Shown: positions 18,763 to 29,400 of the stretch, piece after piece
Layout of the letters: every line of letters starts with the position of its first letter
Position numbering within the stretch: position 1 is the first letter of the stretch
Source of the DNA: Fontibacillus phaseoli
GTDB lineage: Bacteria; Bacillota; Bacilli; Paenibacillales; Paenibacillaceae
Assembly (NCBI RefSeq): GCF_003337355.1
Contig: NZ_QPJW01000016.1
Coordinates: 1 to 64,000 of the forward strand
Direction of reading: 5' to 3'
DNA length: 64,000 bases
Program-made: the position numbers and the translations under genes
Notes under the pieces: generated by a model
Database searches by the model: none
Told to the model about the DNA's origin: nothing
Seen by the model: only the letters and a program-made list of their open reading frames with translations

Positions 18763-19038
18763 ATGGCTAAAAATGCGCTGTCAGAAATTAAACACAGTCT
18801 CGACGCTCACGTTGGACAGAAGATTATGCTGCGTGCAAACGGAGGTCGCCGAAAGACCGTCGAACGCACCGGTGTATTGGAGGAGACCTATCCTTCGGTC
18901 TTTATCGTGAAGTTGGATGAAGAGCAGCAAACCTTTAAGCGTGTGTCTTACAGTTATGCCGATATACTTACCGAATCCGTTGAAGTCATGGTTTGCGACG
19001 ATAACAACGAAATGCGGCTGTCGTATATTAAACCGTGA
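18763..19038 (+). CDS. veg: Veg protein
   Basis: A 91-residue protein of the Veg family ([44 protein letters not shown]). In B. subtilis Veg is very strongly expressed, stimulates biofilm genes by affecting SinR and influences spore outgrowth. The ATG at 18763 follows GGAAGGTGG. The two ideal promoters upstream predict very high expression in vegetative cells. Confidence 0.95.
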   Translation: MAKNALSEIKHSLDAHVGQKIMLRANGGRRKTVERTGVLEETYPSVFIVKLDEEQQTFKRVSYSYADILTESVEVMVCDDNNEMRLSYIKP

Positions 19039-19056
19039 ATATCATGACGTTGCAGT

Positions 19057-19095
19057 AAACGGCCTTTGCGTTGAAGCGCAAGGGCCGGTTTTTAT
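19057..19095 (+). terminator. Intrinsic terminator after veg
   Basis: CGGCCTTTGCG and CGCAAGGGCCG pair around a short loop and are followed by GTTTTTATTT. Confidence 0.85.
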
Positions 19096-19133
19096 TTATA
19101 ATACGGCGTGCGTGTAGCGTGGACATGGTTCGG

Positions 19134-19164
19134 CGTATGAACGCCGAAGGAAAGGCGCATACTA
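19134..19164 (+). promoter_or_regulatory. Sigma-G promoter of sspF
   Basis: CGTATG at 19134-19139 (five of six to TGHATR), 18-nt spacer, CATACTA at 19158-19164 (exact to the -10 CAHWMTA). Fits forespore expression of a spore protein gene. Confidence 0.7.
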
Positions 19165-19206
19165 TGCTTGTTCTTCATCCATGACTTCCTAAAGGAGGAA
19201 TGGCAC

Positions 19207-19386
19207 ATGTCACGCAGAAGACGGAGCGTCATGTCCGAAGATTTGAAAGTCGAGTTGGCGAAGGATCTGGGTTTCTATGATACCGTTCGTAAGGAAGGCT
19301 GGGGCGGGATCAAGGCGAAGGATGCGGGAAACATGGTCAAAAGAGCGATCGAGCTTGCTGAGCGGGCCGCATCGAAGCAACCTTAG
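19207..19386 (+). CDS. sspF: Alpha/beta-type small acid-soluble spore protein SspF
   Basis: A 59-residue spore DNA-binding protein. It has the SASP elements [15 protein letters not shown] and [20 protein letters not shown]. The shortened N-terminus and position between veg and ispE identify the SspF group. These proteins coat and protect forespore DNA. AAAGGAGG precedes ATG 19207, and a sigma-G promoter lies upstream. Confidence 0.93.
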   Translation: MSRRRRSVMSEDLKVELAKDLGFYDTVRKEGWGGIKAKDAGNMVKRAIELAERAASKQP

Positions 19387-19403
19387 GCTTGAGGCAACAG
19401 GAA

Positions 19404-19446
19404 CAAACAGACTCCCCATAAAGTGGGGAGTCTGTTTGTTTTTGTA
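19404..19446 (+). terminator. Intrinsic terminator after sspF
   Basis: AAACAGACTCCCC and GGGGAGTCTGTTT form a 13-bp perfect stem with a short loop and are followed by GTTTTTG. Confidence 0.92.
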
Positions 19447-19577
19447 TAAAGATCAAGTAATATAAAGGGAAGCGGAAGAAGGAATGTCTTCCGTGCATAG
19501 ACGAACCCTGGAGTTTTTTTTATAATATGTAAGTTAAGACGGATTGAATTTAGCGATACTGAAAGTGGGTGAGCGTC

Positions 19578-20432
19578 TTGAAAATTTACGAAAAAGCGCC
19601 GGCGAAAATTAATCTGATGCTCGATGTTTTACATAAAAGGCCGGACGGCTACCACGAAGTGGAAATGATCATGACGATGGTTGATCTGGCAGACCGGCTG
19701 GAAATGAGCGCTCTCCCGCGGGATACGATTATCATCTCAAGTCAGGCCGGATATATTCCGCTTGATGAGAAAAACCTGGCTTTCCAGGCCGCCAAGCTGA
19801 TTAAGGAACGTTACGACGTTCGCAGCGGTGTATATATTCATTTGGACAAAAAGATTCCCGTTGCCGCCGGACTAGCCGGGGGCAGCAGTGACGCGGCGGC
19901 GACGCTCCGCGGATTAAACCGGCTTTGGGGCCTCGGCATCTCGGACGAGGAACTGATGAAGCTTGGTGCGGAGCTCGGCTCGGATGTACCGTTTTGCGTT
20001 ACGGGGGGAACGGCGCTGGCAACGGGCCGCGGTGAATTGCTGACTCCACTCCAGAATCCGCCCCAGTGCTGGGTGATTCTTGCAAAACTACCGATCAACG
20101 TGTCTACCGCAGAAATCTACGGACGGCTTAGAAGCGAAGAAATCCAAAAGCATCCTTCCGCGGCCAAAATGCAAGAGGCTTTGGAACAGGGATCCTTTAC
20201 CGCCGTTTGTTCGGAGCTCGGGAATGTATTGGAGGACGTTACGCTTCAGCTCTATCCCGATGTCGCACATCTGAAAGAAACGATGATCCGGCTAGGTGCC
20301 GATGGCGTTCTGATGTCGGGTAGCGGGCCTACCGTATTCGGACTGGTATCCAAAGAATCGAAGGTTCCCCGGATTTATAATGGGCTGCGCGGATTCTGCA
20401 AAGAAGTGTACGCGGTCCGGTTATTAACCTGA
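19578..20432 (+). CDS. ispE: 4-diphosphocytidyl-2-C-methyl-D-erythritol kinase
   Basis: A GHMP kinase of 284 residues in the MEP isoprenoid pathway. It phosphorylates the 2-hydroxyl of CDP-ME. Motifs: [12 protein letters not shown] at the N-terminus, the ATP loop [20 protein letters not shown] near residue 95, and [11 protein letters not shown] near residue 255. TTG 19578 is chosen because similarity to B. subtilis IspE starts there and GTGGGTGAG lies upstream; GTG 19569 overlaps that site. Confidence 0.95.
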   Translation: MKIYEKAPAKINLMLDVLHKRPDGYHEVEMIMTMVDLADRLEMSALPRDTIIISSQAGYIPLDEKNLAFQAAKLIKERYDVRSGVYIHLDKKIPVAAGLAGGSSDAAATLRGLNRLWGLGISDEELMKLGAELGSDVPFCVTGGTALATGRGELLTPLQNPPQCWVILAKLPINVSTAEIYGRLRSEEIQKHPSAAKMQEALEQGSFTAVCSELGNVLEDVTLQLYPDVAHLKETMIRLGADGVLMSGSGPTVFGLVSKESKVPRIYNGLRGFCKEVYAVRLLT

Positions 20433-20547
20433 TCCTAAAGATTGGATTACTTCGAAATTATGTTGTTTATAATAGACAAGCTTGAACAGAGACGTACAAA
20501 AATGATATATTTTGATTAAAATATTCGGATTTAGCGAGGGGTACTTC

Positions 20548-21378
20548 GTGAAAAAACTAAAGAGAAGCGCTCGTTTAGTGGAAATGACGCAGTTTCTGTT
20601 GGCTCGTCCGCATCAGTTGATACCGCTCACCACATTTGCACAGCGATACGGAGCTGCCAAGTCTTCCATCAGCGAGGATTTGGCGATTATAAAAGAAGTA
20701 TTTGAAGATGAGGGAACCGGGGAGCTGCAAACCCTGGCTGGCGCGGCTGGCGGGGTGAAGTACATTCCTAAGATGGGTCGGGAGCAGGCGCTTCATTTCA
20801 TAGAGCAGTTGTGTGAAAAGCTGGCGGAACCAAACCGGATTTTGCCTGGCGGATATTTGTACATGTCCGACCTGCTCGGCTTGCCGGGCCTGATGAACGA
20901 AGCGGGCAAGCTGTTTGCGACCGCTTTTGCCGGCCGGGATATTGATTGCGTCATGACGGTGGAGACGAAAGGGATTCCGTTAGCCTATGCTACCGGGGCG
21001 GAACTGAATCTGCCGGTCGTTCTTGTGCGCCGGGACCATCAGGTCACGGAGGGCTCAGCGGTTAGTATTAACTATGTTTCCGGCTCGCATAAAAGCCTGC
21101 ACACTATGTCTTTGTCGCGGCGTGCGCTGAAAGAGAAGTCAAAAGTGCTGATCGTGGACGACTTCATGAAAGCCGGAGGGACGATTCAAGGAATGGTCGA
21201 TTTGCTCGCCGAGTTTAACGCCGTGGTTGCCGGAGTCGGCGTGTTGGTGGAATCGGGCGAGGTTGAAACGGAGCAGCGGCTGCTTCGGGATTATGTATCG
21301 CTGGCAACTTTAAGAGCGGTAGATGCCAAGGGAAAAGAGATTTCCGTAGAACCGGGGAATTATTTTTCCAGGAAATAG
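20548..21378 (+). CDS. purR: Purine operon repressor PurR
   Basis: A 276-residue regulator. Residues 1-75 form the winged helix domain (SARLVEMTQFLLARPHQLIPL). Residues 75-276 are a phosphoribosyltransferase-like domain with the PRPP motif KVLIVDDFMKAGGTIQGM near residue 200. It represses purine genes and is released by PRPP. GTG 20548 follows GCGAGGGG; the longer frame from 20512 has no site. yabJ, which follows purR in B. subtilis, is absent and spoVG comes next. Confidence 0.95.
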   Translation: MKKLKRSARLVEMTQFLLARPHQLIPLTTFAQRYGAAKSSISEDLAIIKEVFEDEGTGELQTLAGAAGGVKYIPKMGREQALHFIEQLCEKLAEPNRILPGGYLYMSDLLGLPGLMNEAGKLFATAFAGRDIDCVMTVETKGIPLAYATGAELNLPVVLVRRDHQVTEGSAVSINYVSGSHKSLHTMSLSRRALKEKSKVLIVDDFMKAGGTIQGMVDLLAEFNAVVAGVGVLVESGEVETEQRLLRDYVSLATLRAVDAKGKEISVEPGNYFSRK

Positions 21379-21493
21379 AACTGTAGACCTTGTCGATTGT
21401 CTGTAAAACGAACAGAGTTTGCGACGAAACGTGTCGAAAAGCCTATCTATTCAAAAAAATTCCTGATTTTAGGTCATTTTGTTCATGAAAAAA

Positions 21494-21520
21494 AAAGGAT
21501 TTCCGTAAGCTATGTGGAAT
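21494..21520 (+). promoter_or_regulatory. Sigma-H promoter of spoVG
   Basis: AAAGGATTT at 21494-21502 fits the -35 RnAGGAwWW, then 11 nt, then GTGGAAT at 21514-21520 fits the -10 RnnGAAT. Both match in full. The DNA just upstream is A/T-rich (21450-21496), like the AT-box ahead of B. subtilis spoVG. Confidence 0.85.
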
Positions 21521-21560
21521 ATTACACCAAGTCTCTGATGGAAAAAGGTGGTGAACACAT

Positions 21561-21845
21561 ATGCAAATTACGGATGTAAGACTCCGCCGAGTCAGCTCTG
21601 AGGGCAGAATGAAAGCGATCGCATCCATTACCATCGATAACGAATTTGTTGTTCATGACATTCGCGTAATCGACGGGAATAATGGAATGTTCGTGGCTAT
21701 GCCGAGTAAGCGTACTCCTGACGGGGAATTCCGGGACATTGCGCATCCGATCTCTTCGGGTACACGCGAGAAGATCCAAGCCGCAGTCCTGGCGGAGTAC
21801 GAACGTGCTGCCGAGCAAGAGGAAGTTATTGAAGAAGGGGCTTAA
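21561..21845 (+). CDS. spoVG: Septation regulator / RNA- and DNA-binding protein SpoVG
   Basis: A 94-residue SpoVG protein ([40 protein letters not shown]). It affects asymmetric septation and cortex formation in B. subtilis and acts as a regulator in other Firmicutes. ATG 21561 follows AAAGGTGGTG. A textbook sigma-H promoter lies upstream, so it should be induced at the start of sporulation. Confidence 0.97.
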   Translation: MQITDVRLRRVSSEGRMKAIASITIDNEFVVHDIRVIDGNNGMFVAMPSKRTPDGEFRDIAHPISSGTREKIQAAVLAEYERAAEQEEVIEEGA

Positions 21846-21878
21846 GTCTTAGTTTTGTCTCAACCAATTGGGGTTCGA

Positions 21879-21916
21879 GAAAAGGGAGCCATGTAACATG
21901 GCTCTCTTTTCTTTTT
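21879..21916 (+). terminator. Intrinsic terminator after spoVG
   Basis: AGGGAGCCATG and CATGGCTCTCT form the stem with a TAA loop, extended by AGAAAA/TTTTCT, followed by TTTTT. Confidence 0.88.
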
Positions 21917-21968
21917 GTCCTAAATGAGATATATTCAGTAATGAGTTCAAGAGAAGGAGGCCGGGGCC

Positions 21969-23372
21969 TTGAAAAGATTTGCGATTGTTCTTGCCGCAGG
22001 TCAGGGGAAGCGCATGAAGTCCAAGCTCTATAAAGTGCTCCATCCTGTTTGCGGCAAACCGATGGTCGGGCACGTCCTGGACACGGTTAAGAAAGTCCAA
22101 TGTGAGCGCAGTATCGTGGTTGTAGGACACGGTGCCGAAGCGGTCAAGTCTTATCTGGGAACGAATGCCGAGTATGTGCTGCAAGAGCAGCAATTGGGAA
22201 CCGGTCACGCTGTAAAGCAAGCCGGACCGCTTCTGGGTCAGGAAGAAGGAACAACGATCGTTATTTGCGGCGACACACCTCTGGTGACCGAGGAGACGTT
22301 GCAATCGATGCTCGACCTTCATGACCGGCAAGGAGCGGCAGCTACCGTATTAACGGCTTCCATGGATCATCCTCAAGGATATGGAAGGGTCATTCGGGAC
22401 ACCGAAAACGGTTCCGTCGTACGGATCGTCGAGCAGAAGGACTGCTCGCCGGAAGAGGATGCCGTGAAAGAGATTAATACAGGCACTTATTGTTTTAATA
22501 ATGCGAAATTATTCGCAGCGCTGGAGAAAGTGACCAACAGCAATGCACAACAGGAATATTATTTGACAGATGTCATTGGTATTTTGGTCCGGGAAGGCGA
22601 GATCGTCGAAGGATATTTAACTGAAGATAACGCGGAATCGATCGGCGTGAATGACCGGTTGGCGTTATCCGAAGCCGAAGGATTCATGCGCGAGCGAATC
22701 AACCGGAAGCATATGCTGGGCGGGGTTACGATTATAGACCCTAGCTCCACCTATATCGGAGCGGACGTTACGATTGGAGCGGATACGGTTATTTATCCGG
22801 GGTCCATTCTTTCGGGGCAAACTTCGATCGGGGGAGATTGTGTCATCGGTCCAGCTGCGGAAATTGAAGATAGCCGTATTCATGATGGCGCGAAGGTAAA
22901 ACAGTCGGTGATCTGCCAGGCGGAAGTCGGCAAAGAAACGACGGTCGGACCTTTCGCCTATTTGCGTCCGGGCTCGAAACTGGGCGATCATGTGAAAGTG
23001 GGCGATTTTGTAGAAATCAAGAACGCTTCGCTGGACGATGGCTCCAAAGTTTCCCACTTAAGCTACATCGGGGACGCCAAAGTGGGTAAGAACGTTAATA
23101 TTGGTTGCGGTGCGATAACCGTCAACTACGATGGATATAATAAGTCCATTACCGAAATCGGAGATGACTCGTTTATCGGCAGCAATGTCAATCTGATTGC
23201 ACCGTTGAAGATCGGCAAGGGCGCTTATGTCGTCGCGGGATCTACCATTACGCACACCGTTTCCGATAACGATGTGGCGATTGCCCGAACCCGTCAGGAG
23301 AACAAGCCGGGATATGCAGACAAGCTTCGCGCCCGCGCGAAGGCCAAGAAGCAAAAAGAACAGGAATCATAA
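21969..23372 (+). CDS. glmU: Bifunctional GlcNAc-1-P uridylyltransferase / GlcN-1-P acetyltransferase
   Basis: A 467-residue enzyme making UDP-GlcNAc for peptidoglycan and teichoic acid. The N-terminal nucleotidyltransferase domain (1-230) has LAAGQGKRMKSKLYKVLHP and QQLGTGHAV. The C-terminal domain (250-450) is a left-handed beta helix of hexapeptide repeats with the acetyltransferase region YLRPGSKLGDHVKVGDFVE and the catalytic-histidine region KVSHLSYIGDA. TTG 21969 is preceded by AAGGAGG. Followed by prs as in B. subtilis. Confidence 0.97.
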   Translation: MKRFAIVLAAGQGKRMKSKLYKVLHPVCGKPMVGHVLDTVKKVQCERSIVVVGHGAEAVKSYLGTNAEYVLQEQQLGTGHAVKQAGPLLGQEEGTTIVICGDTPLVTEETLQSMLDLHDRQGAAATVLTASMDHPQGYGRVIRDTENGSVVRIVEQKDCSPEEDAVKEINTGTYCFNNAKLFAALEKVTNSNAQQEYYLTDVIGILVREGEIVEGYLTEDNAESIGVNDRLALSEAEGFMRERINRKHMLGGVTIIDPSSTYIGADVTIGADTVIYPGSILSGQTSIGGDCVIGPAAEIEDSRIHDGAKVKQSVICQAEVGKETTVGPFAYLRPGSKLGDHVKVGDFVEIKNASLDDGSKVSHLSYIGDAKVGKNVNIGCGAITVNYDGYNKSITEIGDDSFIGSNVNLIAPLKIGKGAYVVAGSTITHTVSDNDVAIARTRQENKPGYADKLRARAKAKKQKEQES

Positions 23373-23482
23373 GTTTGATAGTTTGCACAGTAGGAATGAC
23401 TTTTAACGGATTCAGGATGCAGCGACCATTTCAATGACGAGATAGTTAAACTATCTACACAGCACGGAGGGTATTAAAATTT

Positions 23483-24436
23483 ATGACTTATTGTGATTCT
23501 AAACTGAAGATATTCACCTGTAACTCAAATCCCAAGCTGGCACATCAAATCGCCGATTATATCGGAATTCCGATGGGAGACTCGGATACCATGAGCTTCA
23601 GTGACGGCGAAATTCAAGTCAAGCTGTCCGAGAGCGTACGTGGTTGCCATGTGTATGTGGTACAGTCCACTTGCGCTCCGGTCAACGACAATCTGATGGA
23701 ACTCCTCGTGATGGTGGATGCTTTGAAACGGGCTTCGGCCAAGAGCATTAATGTCGTTATTCCATACTATGGCTATGCTCGCCAGGACCGGAAGGCTCGC
23801 TCTCGCGATCCGATTACGGCCAAGCTGGTTGCCAACCTGATCGAGAAGGCAGGCGCACACCGTGTCATTACAATGGATTTGCATGCCATGCAGATCCAAG
23901 GATTTTTCGACATTCCGGTAGACCATATGCTCGGCGTGCCGATTCTTGCCCAATATTTTCGTTCGAAGCACATTCCGAATCCGGTTGTTGTGTCTCCAGA
24001 CCATGGCGGGGTAGTCCGTGCCCGTAAGCTGGCCGACTTTTTGAATGCGCCGCTGGCGATTATCGATAAGCGCCGCCCGGAGCCGAATGTCAGTGAAGTG
24101 ATGAACATCATCGGGAATATCGAAGGAAAAACCGCGATTCTGGTGGACGACATCATCGATACGGCCGGGACGATCGTTCTTGGCGCTAACGCCCTCAAAG
24201 AAGGCGGCGTCGAAGAGGTCTATGCCTGCTGTACCCACCCGGTGCTGTCCGGCCCGGCGATGGAACGTCTGGAAAACTCTCCGCTGAAGGAAGTTATTGT
24301 CACGGATACTATTCCTATTACGCATCCTAATCCGACCAGCAAGCTGAAAGTATTGTCCGTTGCCCCATTGATGGGCGAGGCCATTATCCGTGTCCACGAG
24401 GAACTGTCGATCAGCAAGCTGTTTGAGATTGAATAA
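23483..24436 (+). CDS. prs: Ribose-phosphate pyrophosphokinase
   Basis: A 317-residue PRPP synthase. Motifs are [38 protein letters not shown] (metal- and ATP-binding loop), [11 protein letters not shown], and the PRPP loop [13 protein letters not shown]. It makes PRPP for nucleotides, His and Trp. It starts at ATG 23483 behind CACGGAGGG, 110 bp from glmU. Confidence 0.97.
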   Translation: MTYCDSKLKIFTCNSNPKLAHQIADYIGIPMGDSDTMSFSDGEIQVKLSESVRGCHVYVVQSTCAPVNDNLMELLVMVDALKRASAKSINVVIPYYGYARQDRKARSRDPITAKLVANLIEKAGAHRVITMDLHAMQIQGFFDIPVDHMLGVPILAQYFRSKHIPNPVVVSPDHGGVVRARKLADFLNAPLAIIDKRRPEPNVSEVMNIIGNIEGKTAILVDDIIDTAGTIVLGANALKEGGVEEVYACCTHPVLSGPAMERLENSPLKEVIVTDTIPITHPNPTSKLKVLSVAPLMGEAIIRVHEELSISKLFEIE

Positions 24437-24457
24437 CGATTTCATCCTACTGCATAA

Positions 24458-24561
24458 CAGGGGTTGCACCTTCTCTTAAGGAGGGCAACCCCTAAGTTCG
24501 TATCTTGACTCAACCCTCGGTGACTCAACCCTCCCAAACCCTCCCTTACCGTAAGGGAGGG
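24458..24561 (+). terminator. Two strong hairpins after prs
   Basis: AGGGGTTGC/GCAACCCCT pair at about 24459-24494, and CCCTCCCTTAC/GTAAGGGAGGG form an 11-bp perfect stem at 24539-24561. Neither is followed by a clear T-run, so intrinsic termination is likely but not certain. Confidence 0.5.
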
Positions 24562-25213
24562 CCCCCCGAGGGCCTGCTGCCCTAGGGGATCACCCGCAAA
24601 CTGAGGGAACGTGGGAGAACAAGAGATGCTCCTTTGTCGCTGTCCCCTTTGGGGATGCGCTTGGTTTGGTGCGAGGCACGCTTTTCCCCCTTCGGGTCCG
24701 TCTTACTTTTGGCGCACCCTGGCTACCTGGTTGTTGGAGGCACTGCTGCTTTCGGACGCACTCGAGCGGCTTTGGCGGAAGGAGCCGCTTGTCGCCCTTT
24801 GGGCACGCTTTACGTTGGCGCGGCTGCGGGGGCGGGGGCGGTAATTCTGTGGGGGAGAGTTACTTTGTGCAAGGAGGGCGCTGTCCCTTTGGGATGCGCT
24901 TGGGGTTTGTGCAGAGCGGGCTCCCTTTGGGATGCGCATAGGGCTTGTGCGAAGTCGCTGTCCCTTCGGGATGCGCTTAGAGTGGTGCGAGACTATCATG
25001 AGTAGGATTTTGCATGGAACAAGTTGTTTTATTTTGGGTGAAAGTTGGACGGAGAGAAAATTTGGAGCTGGAGAAACGATAGTGTTCGCCTTTGCAGACG
25101 GATTATTTCCTTTTAGGAATTAATAAAATCAAATAATCCGGCTTTAACAGCGATCGGAAGCCCAAATTTCTTGGAGTTCCCTTTTTCACCTATTAACTAT
25201 TGGAGGATTCAAA
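24562..25213. repeat. GC-rich intergenic region with degenerate direct repeats
   Basis: The prs-pth spacer is about 780 bp long. A unit like GTCCCTTTGGGATGCGCTTGG recurs (split: GTCCCTTTGGGA then TGCGCTTGG) near 24641, 24883, 24920 and 24960; the last three are spaced 37-40 bp apart. Each unit has the small palindrome TCCCTTTGGGA or TCCCTTCGGGA. Several open frames cross the region on both strands, but they only mirror the repeats and lack known domains. ctc, found after prs in B. subtilis, is absent. Bases 25010-25200 are AT-richer and should hold the pth promoter. Confidence 0.6.
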
Positions 25214-25774
25214 ATGAAATGGATCGTAGGCCTCGGCAATCCGGGGGCCAAGTATGAGAAGACAAGGCACAATATCGGGTTCATGGCGCTGGACGAGTTG
25301 GCGCGTAGACATGGCATCGCGATCAAGCAGAGCAAATGCAAGGCGCTGATCGGCGAAGGCGTGCTGCCGGGGGGCAAGGTGGCGCTCATTAAGCCGATGA
25401 CGTTTATGAATTTATCGGGCGAAGCGGTACGCGCTTTTATGGATTATTATAAAGTCCCGCTGGAGGACATGATCGTCGTTTACGACGACCTCGATACGGA
25501 GATCGGGCGCAACCGGCTGCGGTATCAGGGTAGCGCTGGAGGCCATAACGGTATCAAATCGATCATCCAGCATACGGGGACGCAAACCTTCAACCGGATT
25601 CGGATGGGGATTTCACGTCCTGAACCGGGTTTTGCTGTTGTCGACTATGTACTTTCGGGATTTGCCAAGAAGGAGGCGCCGCTTTTGCAGCAGTCGATTG
25701 AGGCGGCCTGCGACGCATTGGAGTATAGTCTTGATCATACCTTCGAGCAGACGATGGCCAAGTTCAACGGATAG
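25214..25774 (+). CDS. pth: Peptidyl-tRNA hydrolase (SpoVC)
   Basis: A 186-residue enzyme that releases tRNA from stalled peptidyl-tRNA. Motifs: MKWIVGLGNPGAKYEKTRHNIG (split: MKWIVGLGNPG, YEKTRHNIGF, with catalytic His20), KPMTFMNLSGEAV, VYDDLDTEIG with catalytic Asp, and GGHNGIKSI. Length is standard. TTGGAGG precedes ATG 25214. Confidence 0.97.
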   Translation: MKWIVGLGNPGAKYEKTRHNIGFMALDELARRHGIAIKQSKCKALIGEGVLPGGKVALIKPMTFMNLSGEAVRAFMDYYKVPLEDMIVVYDDLDTEIGRNRLRYQGSAGGHNGIKSIIQHTGTQTFNRIRMGISRPEPGFAVVDYVLSGFAKKEAPLLQQSIEAACDALEYSLDHTFEQTMAKFNG

Positions 25775-25888
25775 GCGATTTGATGAAGAGCGCAATCACC
25801 AGATAAGCGGGATCCGTAACCAGCCTGGCTAAAAGAAGAGGAAGCTGGACATACTGAAGGTTATAATGAATCTTCAGGAGGCATATAG

Positions 25889-26119
25889 ATGGCAATAAAT
25901 TACGTTTGCCGGCATTGCCGCACGCCTATTGGTAGGATAGAAGACCCTTATGTATCCGAAGCCCAACTAGGCTTCCATTTCTTGACCCCCGAGGAGCGGC
26001 AGGATATAATAGCGTATGATTCGAACGGCGAGACTACGGTCAAAGTGACTTGCGATTACTGTAGGGAGGCTCTGGAGCATAACCCTGAGCTGACGTTGCT
26101 TACGAATCCCCTGCAATGA
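25889..26119 (+). CDS. fin: Anti-sigma-F factor Fin
   Basis: A 76-residue zinc-binding protein (formerly YabK). Two cysteine pairs, CRHCRTPIG and CDYCREAL, and the central LGFHFLTPEERQDIIAYDSNG match the Fin family. In B. subtilis Fin is made in the forespore and helps switch from sigma-F to sigma-G. TTCAGGAGG precedes ATG 25889. Together with csfB, both Fin and Gin switch factors are in this window. Confidence 0.93.
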   Translation: MAINYVCRHCRTPIGRIEDPYVSEAQLGFHFLTPEERQDIIAYDSNGETTVKVTCDYCREALEHNPELTLLTNPLQ

Positions 26120-26162
26120 TCTGCAGCGGAAACGACGACGATATCCCCGGATAACGGGATAC

Positions 26163-26196
26163 AGAGCCTTGGCACGGTTGCTGAGGCTCCTTTTTG
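26163..26196 (+). terminator. Intrinsic terminator after fin
   Basis: GAGCCT and AGGCTC pair across a loop of about 13 nt, followed by CTTTTT. The rest of 26120-26418 shows no gene. Confidence 0.65.
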
Positions 26197-26418
26197 GTTG
26201 ATCTCCGCTGCTTGCAGCAGACGGTGATACTAGGCTCATAGCTTGCGGATAAGGGAAGAAATAATAGCTGTTTACGTATACATCACGATAGAACGTCGCC
26301 GGGGCGGCAAAATGCGGCACCCGAAGGTTACGAAAAATGGAACCGGCCCCGCAGGTTGATAATATGATGATTTAGATTTGCAGGAAATTCGCAATAAGAA
26401 ATAAGAGAGGTGCCTCAT

Positions 26419-29400
26419 TTGTTACAAGCACTCATACAAGCATTCTCCCGGGATTCAGATTTTACCTCCATGATTGCGGGGGTAGACGCCGGAATGAGGG
26501 AGCAATTGATTTCCGGTTTATCGGGGTCTTCCCGGCAGGTGGCGCTCGCAGCGCTGTATCAGGAGACCAAGCGGCCTTTACTGGTCGTTACTCATAACAT
26601 GTTCTCCGCGCAAAAAATATTCGAAGATTTGCAGGAAGCGCTGTCAGCGGAACAAGTGCTACTGTATCCTGCAAACGAACTGGTCGCTGCCGAAGCGGCC
26701 GTCTCAAGTCCCGAGACGCTTGCTCAGCGGATTGAGGTGCTTCTGCAATGTTCCCAGGAATTCCGGGGAGTTGTGGTGGTGCCTTATTCGGGCGTGCGCC
26801 GGTTTATCCCGACGCCTGAAGCGATGGCCAGCGCCGGATTAACGATTGAATTGGGAGGCACGCTTCAACTGGAGAACTTCCTGACCCGGATGATCGAGCT
26901 CGGTTACGAAAGGGTAGAGCGCGTGGAATCCCGGGGGGAGATGAGCATCCGCGGAGGCATTATCGATTTTTATCCGCTAACCTCGGCGCTGGCTTACCGG
27001 GTAGAGCTTTTTGACGATGAAGTGGACTCTATCCGCACCTTCGACCCTGCCGACCAGCGTTCCGTGGATCAGATCAAGCAGGTGTTAGTGACGCCTTGCA
27101 AAGAGATGATCGCTACCCGGGACCGGTTGGAGCAAGCGGCCCAGGCTGCGGCGGAAAAGCTGGAACAGCAGCTTGAAAAAATGACGGATCGTCAGGCGAA
27201 GAACAAATTGCGCGAAGAGGTTTCAAGGGAAATAGAGCTGTTGCGGGAACATGTCTATTTTCCGGAAATCTATAAATATATTTCTTTGATCTATCCAGAA
27301 AATAAAACGTTGTACGACTATATGCCTAAAGATACGCTGCTCGTTCTCGACGAGCCCGCCCGCCTGTTGGAGACATCGCGTCAATTGGAGCGGGATGAGT
27401 CCGAGTGGAATCTGCATCTGTTCCAGAACGGTAAGAGCCTGCCGGAGCTTCCGCTGGCGCTGGAAGGTGATCGGGTGCTGTATCACCGTCCGTTCCAGAC
27501 GCTGTTCTTGTCGCTGTTTTTGCGTCAGGTTCCGCATACGCAGCCACAAAACATTTTAAATTTCGTCAGCCGGGCAATGCAGGATTTCCACGGACAAATG
27601 AATGTGCTGAAGGCGGAAATGGAACGGTGGAAAAAAAGCGGGGCCCATGTAATCATGCTGGCCAGCACGGAAGAGCGGATGGACCGGATGCGCCGGGTAC
27701 TCCAGGATTACGGGATCGATGAGCCGACGCTTCTGCAGGGCAATCTGCAGTCGGGTTTTGAGCTTCCTTCCGTTCATCTCGTCGTAATTACCGAAGGCGA
27801 AATGTTCTCCCAGAAACAGCGGAAAGCGCGCAAGGTCGGCAAAAGCATGGACAATGCGGAGCGGATCAAGAGCTACACCGAGCTGAAAGTGGGCGATTAT
27901 GTCGTTCATCAGAACCATGGGATCGGAAAATATTTAGGTATAGGTACGCTGGAAGTCGGAGGCATTCACAAGGATTATATGCATATCCTGTATGCCGGTG
28001 GCGATAAATTGTCCGTCCCGATCGAACAGATCGATATGATCCAGAAATACGTCGGTTCGGAAGAAAAAGAGCCGAAGATTTATAAGCTCGGGGGCAATGA
28101 ATGGACCCGGGTTAAAAATAAGGTGCGAACCTCCGTACAGGACATTGCGGATGATCTCATCAAGCTGTATGCGGACCGTCAGGCTTCGGCTGGCTATGCG
28201 TTCGAGAAGGACACGCCGGAACAACAGGAATTCGAAGCGATGTTCCCTTATGAAGAAACCCGGGACCAACTTCGCGCTATCGAAGAAATCAAAAAAAACA
28301 TGGAGCAGTCCCAGCCGATGGATCGGCTGCTCTGCGGCGATGTCGGCTACGGCAAAACCGAAGTGGCGATTCGAGCCGCGTTCAAGTCGGCCATTGAGGG
28401 CAAGCAGGTTGCCGTTCTGGTTCCTACGACGATTTTGGCCCAGCAGCACTATGAGACGTTCCGCGAACGCTTTGCCGGGTATCCGATCAATATCCAGACG
28501 CTGAGCCGGTTCCGCAGCCGCAAGGAGCAGAACGAAACGATCAAGGGCGTGCGCCAGGGGACGGTGGATATTGTGATCGGTACTCATCGCCTGTTGTCGC
28601 AGGATCTCGTGTTTAAAGATCTCGGCCTATTGATCGTGGATGAGGAACAGCGTTTTGGCGTAACTCATAAGGAGAAGCTGAAGAAGCTGAAAACGAATGT
28701 GGACGTGCTGACCTTGACGGCGACACCGATTCCTCGGACGCTGCATATGTCCATGCTTGGCGTCAGAGACTTGTCCGTCATCGAAACGCCGCCGGAGAAC
28801 CGCTTCCCTGTGCAGACCTACGTGGTGGAACACAGCCAGGCGCTCGTGCGGGAAGCCGTGGAACGGGAAATGGCGCGCGGCGGGCAGATATACTATCTGT
28901 ATAACCGCGTACAAGGGATTCAAGAGATGGCCGCGCAAATTTCAATGCTCGTCCCCGATGCCAGAGTCGGCATCGGCCATGGACAAATGTCGGAGCAGGA
29001 ACTGGAAAAGACGATCCTTGATTTCCTTGACGGGGAATACGATGTGCTCGTCAGCACCAGCATCATCGAGACGGGCGTGGATATTCCGAACGTCAATACC
29101 TTAATTGTGCACGATGCGGACAAAATGGGGCTTTCCCAGCTCTATCAGCTGCGGGGTCGTGTCGGTCGGTCCAACCGGATCGCCTACGCCTATTTTACGT
29201 ACCAGCGCGACAAGTCGCTTACGGAGGTAGCCGAGAAGCGCCTTCAGTCGATTAAGGAGTTCACCGAGCTCGGATCGGGCTTTAAAATCGCGATGCGCGA
29301 TTTGTCCATCCGCGGGGCCGGGAATCTGCTCGGGGCGGAGCAGCACGGGTTTATTGCTTCCGTCGGTTTTGATCTGTATTCGCAGATGCTGGCCGAAGAA

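Noticed and set aside
24611-25005. Overlapping ORFs in three frames in the prs-pth gap
   Set aside because: Their sequences follow the direct repeats and high GC, with no conserved domain.
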